This document shows, piece after piece, positions 32,798 to 36,413 of a stretch of DNA of 36,413 nucleotides. Below the pieces are notes generated by a model, which was not told the DNA's origin, made no database searches, and saw only the letters and a program-made list of their open reading frames with translations. The stretch comes from Lachnospiraceae bacterium (lineage in GTDB: Bacteria; Bacillota; Clostridia; Lachnospirales; Lachnospiraceae): NCBI GenBank assembly GCA_017619295.1, contig JAFZSQ010000009.1, forward strand, positions 1-36,413, written 5' to 3'. Numbering within the stretch: the stretch's first letter is position 1; every line of letters begins with the position of its first letter. A program made the translations under genes and the position numbers.

Positions 32798-33481
32798 ATG
32801 GAATTGAAAAAATTAACCGAACATATATGGTATATGCCTTTCGAGGAAGAGAGGGATCGTCCGAACCTTGGTTACGTGAAAGGCAACAACTGGAGCCTGG
32901 CAATTGATGCCGGACATTCTGAGGCTCATACAAGAGAATTTTATGCACTCCTTGAGGAGGAAAATTTGCCACTGCCTACCGTGACCGTTCTTACACACTG
33001 GCATTGGGATCATACTTTTGGAATGCATGCTGTAAATGGGCTTTGCATAGCAAATGATAAAACAAATAAGTATCTGACCGAGTGGAAGGAAAAGATAGAA
33101 AAGAATGGGCCGGATGTCTTTCTGGCTATTAATGACAGCGTCAGAAAAGAGTACGAAGGAAATCGTGAAGTAATCGTTAAGTTAGCTGATATTGTTTATT
33201 CGGGCGAGATGGTTTTGGACCTTGGAGGAGTAGAAGTGAAAATCCTCCAATCCGAGGCGCCTCACACCAATGACTCCACACTTGTTTATATAAAGGAAGA
33301 TGGTGTTCTCTTTCTGGGAGATTCAACCTGCAGCGAATATCCCATGGGAAGCAAGGACAAGAACCTTTCCGAAAAACTTCGCGATACGATTAAAAGCATT
33401 AATCCCGAAATCTGTGTAGAGGGTCATTGGACGCCTGTAGATACGCAAGATACATTAGATGATCTGATGAGTGGGATTTGA
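32798..33481 (+). CDS. Metallo-beta-lactamase-fold hydrolase
   Basis: A 227-residue MBL-fold protein with THWHWDH (66-72; H67, H69, D71, H72), AIDAGHS before it, a third-ligand histidine in SEAPHTNDSTLVY, FLGDST and a late VEGHWTP histidine. Two-metal hydrolase sites are complete. Substrate unknown: lactonase, glyoxalase-II-like or beta-lactamase-like activities are all possible. Cotranscribed with the zinc-ribbon gene (TAG immediately followed by ATG). Confidence 0.9.
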   Translation: MELKKLTEHIWYMPFEEERDRPNLGYVKGNNWSLAIDAGHSEAHTREFYALLEEENLPLPTVTVLTHWHWDHTFGMHAVNGLCIANDKTNKYLTEWKEKIEKNGPDVFLAINDSVRKEYEGNREVIVKLADIVYSGEMVLDLGGVEVKILQSEAPHTNDSTLVYIKEDGVLFLGDSTCSEYPMGSKDKNLSEKLRDTIKSINPEICVEGHWTPVDTQDTLDDLMSGI

Positions 33482-33508
33482 TGTTGTTGATTTTCGAAGG
33501 AGACCGCT

Positions 33509-34213
33509 ATGAAAGGCAAAAAGAAGATAACAGATGAACAAAAGAAGCTTGATGTTGATCTTTGGATTATCGCACTGGCAACATTAGTTGCATATGCTGT
33601 CTATGCAATAATAGGAAGCATACTTCTCACATTCTGTAAAGATAGCGGTATTTCTGTATGGTCTCGTTTGCTTGCAGCATCCTTAATGCAGTTTGGAATA
33701 GCCGGATGGGGAATAACGATGGTGCTCTTTTGGCGAAGAAAATCATTTTCCGGCTTTGGACTTCGAAGAGAAAACTCACTCAAGGCTATAGGCGGGACAC
33801 TTTTGTGCTTCGCCCCGTACATTATATACATCGTAGTTTCAGGACAATTTGAAGGATATGAACCATTAAGCATTATGATTACCCCGGACCTTCATAAGGC
33901 AGGTATTTTTACTACCATCATCGGAACACTAATCATAGCAGTATTCTGGGGATTCTTTGAAGGCTTCAATTATGCTGTGATAAGCAAGATAATTGACAGA
34001 CGATATCCTGTAAACAGTAAGCTGTTCTCGTGGGGGACTCTTGTGTGTACCTTGATGGGAATTCTCTTCCATCCCATGAGTTTCGATTTGTTGGGGATAA
34101 TTGAATTAATCACAACGTTTATCGCATTGTATGGAATGCTTATTATCTGTAAAGAGACCAAGAATGCTTGGGGTTGTGTATTTGCATTTCTCTTCATTTG
34201 GAACGCGATATGA
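33509..34213 (+). CDS. CPBP-like membrane protein with degenerate active site
   Basis: A 234-residue protein with about six membrane segments, resembling CPBP/CAAX-protease-like proteins. Where active members have EExxxR it reads FWGFFEGFNYAVISK, with one glutamate and no arginine; a later LFHPMSF offers a histidine. Probably not an active protease. GAAGGAG lies before the ATG. It follows the MBL gene by 28 bases and may belong to the same TetR-type operon. Confidence 0.7.
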   Translation: MKGKKKITDEQKKLDVDLWIIALATLVAYAVYAIIGSILLTFCKDSGISVWSRLLAASLMQFGIAGWGITMVLFWRRKSFSGFGLRRENSLKAIGGTLLCFAPYIIYIVVSGQFEGYEPLSIMITPDLHKAGIFTTIIGTLIIAVFWGFFEGFNYAVISKIIDRRYPVNSKLFSWGTLVCTLMGILFHPMSFDLLGIIELITTFIALYGMLIICKETKNAWGCVFAFLFIWNAI

Positions 34214-34301
34214 TTGAAAGGTAATGTAGCGAGTGTATCTGAAATTTAACGTTTTTATCGAGGATATAAGGTTAAATAAAGAATTGAACGGAATTAAGAA
34301 T

Positions 34302-35174
34302 ATGGAATTAATAAGTGACTATATGAGGGACGAAGAATCCCGGCACATGTTGAATGCTTTGACCCAAAAGACTTTTGGATTTGATTTCGAAGGATGGGTT
34401 ACAAACGGATATTTTGAGGGGGATTACATTCCCTATTCACTGGTGGAAAATGAAGTCTGTATCTCAAATGTGTCCGCCAATAAGATGAAGTTCATGCAGA
34501 ACGGAGTCATAAAAAACTATATTCAGTTAGGCACGGTCATGACTGATGAAAACTACAGGAAACAGGGCCTTGCCGCAAAACTGATGCAGCATGTCATCAA
34601 AGAATATGATGACAAGTGCGACGGCATCTATCTTTTCGGAGACCTTGGCGCAGTGGGCTTTTACAGAAAGATGGGCTTTGACATCGTGAACCAGTACAGG
34701 TATTTCGTCAAAGAGGAATTCTGCAACAGCGGAAAAAACGGCGAGCCTTTCATGCCCGTCAGCGAAATGGGCGAAGATATAAAGCAGAAGTACAAAGAAC
34801 TTGTGCGTCTGAGCTGCCCGCATTCGGCATTTGAACAGATGAACAAGTTCGGCCTTCAGATGTTCTATACATCCGAAATGGACAGCGTTTACTACTCCTC
34901 TGATCTGGACTGTTATATCGTGAAGGAGCAGGATGGCGACACTGTTTTAGATTCCGTTCTTTGCAAGAAAAAGGTAGGTCTTGCGGAAGTCTTAAAGCGC
35001 ATCGAGGTTGAGAAAAGATTAAGGCTCGGCTTTGTTCCTTTAGACGAAGACAAGGAACTCTGCGACTGCTCCATCTACGACGGTGCAGACGATTACCGGC
35101 TGTTCTACAGAGGGGCCGAGCTTGAAGCAATCGAGCGTGACAAGCTGTATTTCCCTGATCTGTCACACGCATAA
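34302..35174 (+). CDS. GNAT-family N-acetyltransferase, two-domain
   Basis: About 290 residues. The start MELISDYMRDEESRHMLN matches the usual N-terminus of this GNAT group, so the ATG at 34302 is preferred over a GTG at 34233, although no good ribosome site precedes it. The acetyl-CoA motif is QLGTVMTDENYRKQGLAAKLMQ, followed by YLFGDLGAVGFYRKMGF. A C-terminal extension of about 130 residues lacks recognisable motifs. Codon use turns visibly richer in G and C from about 34590 on. Substrate unknown. Confidence 0.85.
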   Translation: MELISDYMRDEESRHMLNALTQKTFGFDFEGWVTNGYFEGDYIPYSLVENEVCISNVSANKMKFMQNGVIKNYIQLGTVMTDENYRKQGLAAKLMQHVIKEYDDKCDGIYLFGDLGAVGFYRKMGFDIVNQYRYFVKEEFCNSGKNGEPFMPVSEMGEDIKQKYKELVRLSCPHSAFEQMNKFGLQMFYTSEMDSVYYSSDLDCYIVKEQDGDTVLDSVLCKKKVGLAEVLKRIEVEKRLRLGFVPLDEDKELCDCSIYDGADDYRLFYRGAELEAIERDKLYFPDLSHA

Positions 35175-35234
35175 ATATAACGGCTGTCCCGTTTCACTGA
35201 AAAAACATGGGGTTAATGAAAAAGGAGAATAAGC

Positions 35235-36122
35235 GTGGAGAAGAATGCTGATAAGAATAGAAAAATAACCATTCTCTATATAGTTGTAACAATTGCATTA
35301 ACATGGCTGTTACAGTTTATGCCGATGATTTTGGGACTGGATATTGAAAGCACATCAATATCCTCGTTTGATTTTGCTTCTGTATTTTTTGGAGTGGGAG
35401 GCGTAATACCAACCCTTATCGGTGCTATATTTGTGTTCGTTTTTTATACGAAAGATGGGATAAAGGATTTCTTGAAAAGATGCTTTGTTCCCAATAGGGA
35501 ATGTATTTTTGCAATTCTGATTTCGCTAGGGTTAATTTGCGCAGAAGTATTTGTGACACAGATGATATCGAAAGGCCTTGGCGCAGATAAGCTTGGCTTT
35601 GAGGGAATAAAGCTGATAGCCAAGAATCCGTTATATATCTTTTACTTTCTATTTTGGGGAATAATCTCCGGCCCCTTTTCTGAGGAAATTGGATGGAGAG
35701 GTTTCTTGACAGACCGCTTGTATAGAAAAGATAAGTTGCTTCAGATGTCATTGTTAATCGGGGGTGTCTGGGGAATTTGGCATCTGCCGTTATATTTTTA
35801 TCCGGCACAGATTCAGCATGACTGGTTTATGATTAATCCGATATTGGGATTGCTCTTTATTGTAAGCTGCATGTCAGCAGCACTCGTTTATACAACTATA
35901 TATGTTGTCGCGAATAGAAAGATATTCCCGATTTTCTTTTTGCACATGTTTAAGAATATCATTTTGACAGGTGCGATGATATATCCGTTTTCAGATACTT
36001 ACAGCGTAGTAGTTGTTTTTGTTGAAATTGTAATGGATGTATTGTTCTATGTATTTTTTACGAAAACACCCATTTATAAAAATGCTTTAGAAAAGACTAC
36101 TGAATTCGAATATTTGAAGTAG
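35235..36122 (+). CDS. CPBP-family intramembrane glutamic endopeptidase
   Basis: A 295-residue protein with about eight membrane segments. The CPBP motifs are intact: SEEIGWRGFL (EExxxR) and GGVWGIWHLPLYF (conserved histidine), plus a late histidine in FFLHMFKN. Bacterial members are linked to bacteriocin self-immunity or processing; no bacteriocin gene is seen nearby. The GTG at 35235 is used because AAAGGAG lies seven bases upstream. Confidence 0.92.
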   Translation: MEKNADKNRKITILYIVVTIALTWLLQFMPMILGLDIESTSISSFDFASVFFGVGGVIPTLIGAIFVFVFYTKDGIKDFLKRCFVPNRECIFAILISLGLICAEVFVTQMISKGLGADKLGFEGIKLIAKNPLYIFYFLFWGIISGPFSEEIGWRGFLTDRLYRKDKLLQMSLLIGGVWGIWHLPLYFYPAQIQHDWFMINPILGLLFIVSCMSAALVYTTIYVVANRKIFPIFFLHMFKNIILTGAMIYPFSDTYSVVVVFVEIVMDVLFYVFFTKTPIYKNALEKTTEFEYLK

Positions 36123-36183
36123 ACAAAATTAATTCAAGTTTATCGGGTTGATGCGATAGCACGTCCGAAAGGATATATAGAGT

Positions 36184-36252
36184 ATGAATATTGGGGAAGT
36201 GTGCCTGCTGACAAATGATGTGATCTATTTTAGGCAGTTACAAGAGGAATAA
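36184..36252 (+). pseudogene. Possible remnant of a VOC/glyoxalase gene
   Basis: A 22-residue frame beginning MNIGEVCLLTNDVIYF resembles the first beta-alpha segment of VOC-family proteins and then stops. AAAGGA lies about ten bases upstream. The 135-base gap around it holds nothing else I can identify, so it looks like a decayed gene start, though a chance match is possible. Confidence 0.4.
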
Positions 36253-36257
36253 CAATC

Positions 36258-36413
36258 ATGGATGAAAATACTTTGCAAGATATATTGGCATTGAATTACG
36301 GAATAGAATCCCCGTCTTTGGAATTCTTAAGAGAAGGCGGCACCACTACATATATTGTCAATGGAAGGTCTAAGTATCTGCTTAAGGTTATTGGATCTGC
36401 TTTTTCGGATACA
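36258..36413 (+). CDS. APH-fold kinase-like protein (partial, runs off the window)
   Basis: The first 52 codons of a gene cut by the window end. The visible N-lobe has LEFLREGGTTTYIVNG (glycine-rich turn region) and KYLLKVIGSAF with the probable ATP-binding lysine, as in APH-type kinases. GAGGAA precedes the ATG, within the end of the VOC-like remnant. The catalytic loop is not visible, so the call rests on the N-lobe alone. Confidence 0.65.
   Translation, partial: MDENTLQDILALNYGIESPSLEFLREGGTTTYIVNGRSKYLLKVIGSAFSDT

Noticed and set aside
34759-35172. A 137-codon open frame on the minus strand rich in R, S and P.
   Set aside because: It is a shadow of the GC-richer GNAT C-terminal region, with low-complexity, non-protein-like composition.
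1-36413. tRNA, rRNA, CRISPR arrays, insertion sequences or prophage genes.
   Set aside because: No cloverleaf, rRNA core segment, regular spacer-repeat array, transposase, integrase or phage structural motif was seen by eye; a tRNAscan or IS search was not possible here.

Overview
The window looks like chromosomal DNA of an anaerobic Clostridia, most likely the family Lachnospiraceae (Butyrivibrio-like). The basis is moderate-to-low GC, strong AAGGAGG-type ribosome binding sites, and characteristic proteins: a 7TM/PAS-like/GGDEF protein, a LytTR plus LiaF-like pair, an S1C-HK-MutS2-RR block, and many stand-alone GNAT, APH, DinB and GyrI-like genes. Genus is not resolved. I saw no rRNA, tRNA, CRISPR array, insertion sequence or prophage.

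Layout. (1) 1-5073, minus strand: a frameshifted, edge-truncated diguanylate cyclase gene; a LytTR regulator with a LiaF-like membrane protein; aroA with a TPR membrane protein. (2) 5127-7936, plus strand: a 34-residue membrane peptide, then an apparent operon of a PurM/HypE-like AIR synthase relative, an Lrp/AsnC regulator and a class I/II aminotransferase, closed by a clear terminator. (3) 7984-9754, minus strand: an operon of a membrane-tethered MerR regulator, YbjQ and a YhfC-type intramembrane protease, with a textbook 19-bp-spacer MerR promoter. (4) 9939-18728, plus strand: a housekeeping block of trmL, an HtrA-like pseudoprotease, a histidine kinase, mutS2, a response regulator, a YhaM-like exoribonuclease and rlmD. 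The kinase and regulator are separated by mutS2. (5) 18793-36413, almost all plus strand: an accessory-looking region of small regulator/effector units (AraC-GyrI, APH kinases, cysK, LysR/DinB, WYL/VOC/GyrI/DinB/GNAT-YoaP, RNHCP/RsgA, PadR/hydrolase, MBL hydrolase, CPBP proteases, GNAT).

Most notable: a roughly 390-base leader before the RNHCP and RsgA-paralogue genes with a near-consensus promoter, two tiny reading frames, mutually exclusive RNA pairings and an internal terminator, resembling ribosome-mediated attenuation; the tethered MerR encoded beside an intramembrane protease; an HtrA-like protein that has lost two catalytic residues and is encoded next to a sensor kinase; and four clear operators (MerR, WYL, PadR and a TetR-type twin site), with no TetR gene nearby. 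Gene identities come from motif recognition; operator and mechanism proposals are inference.
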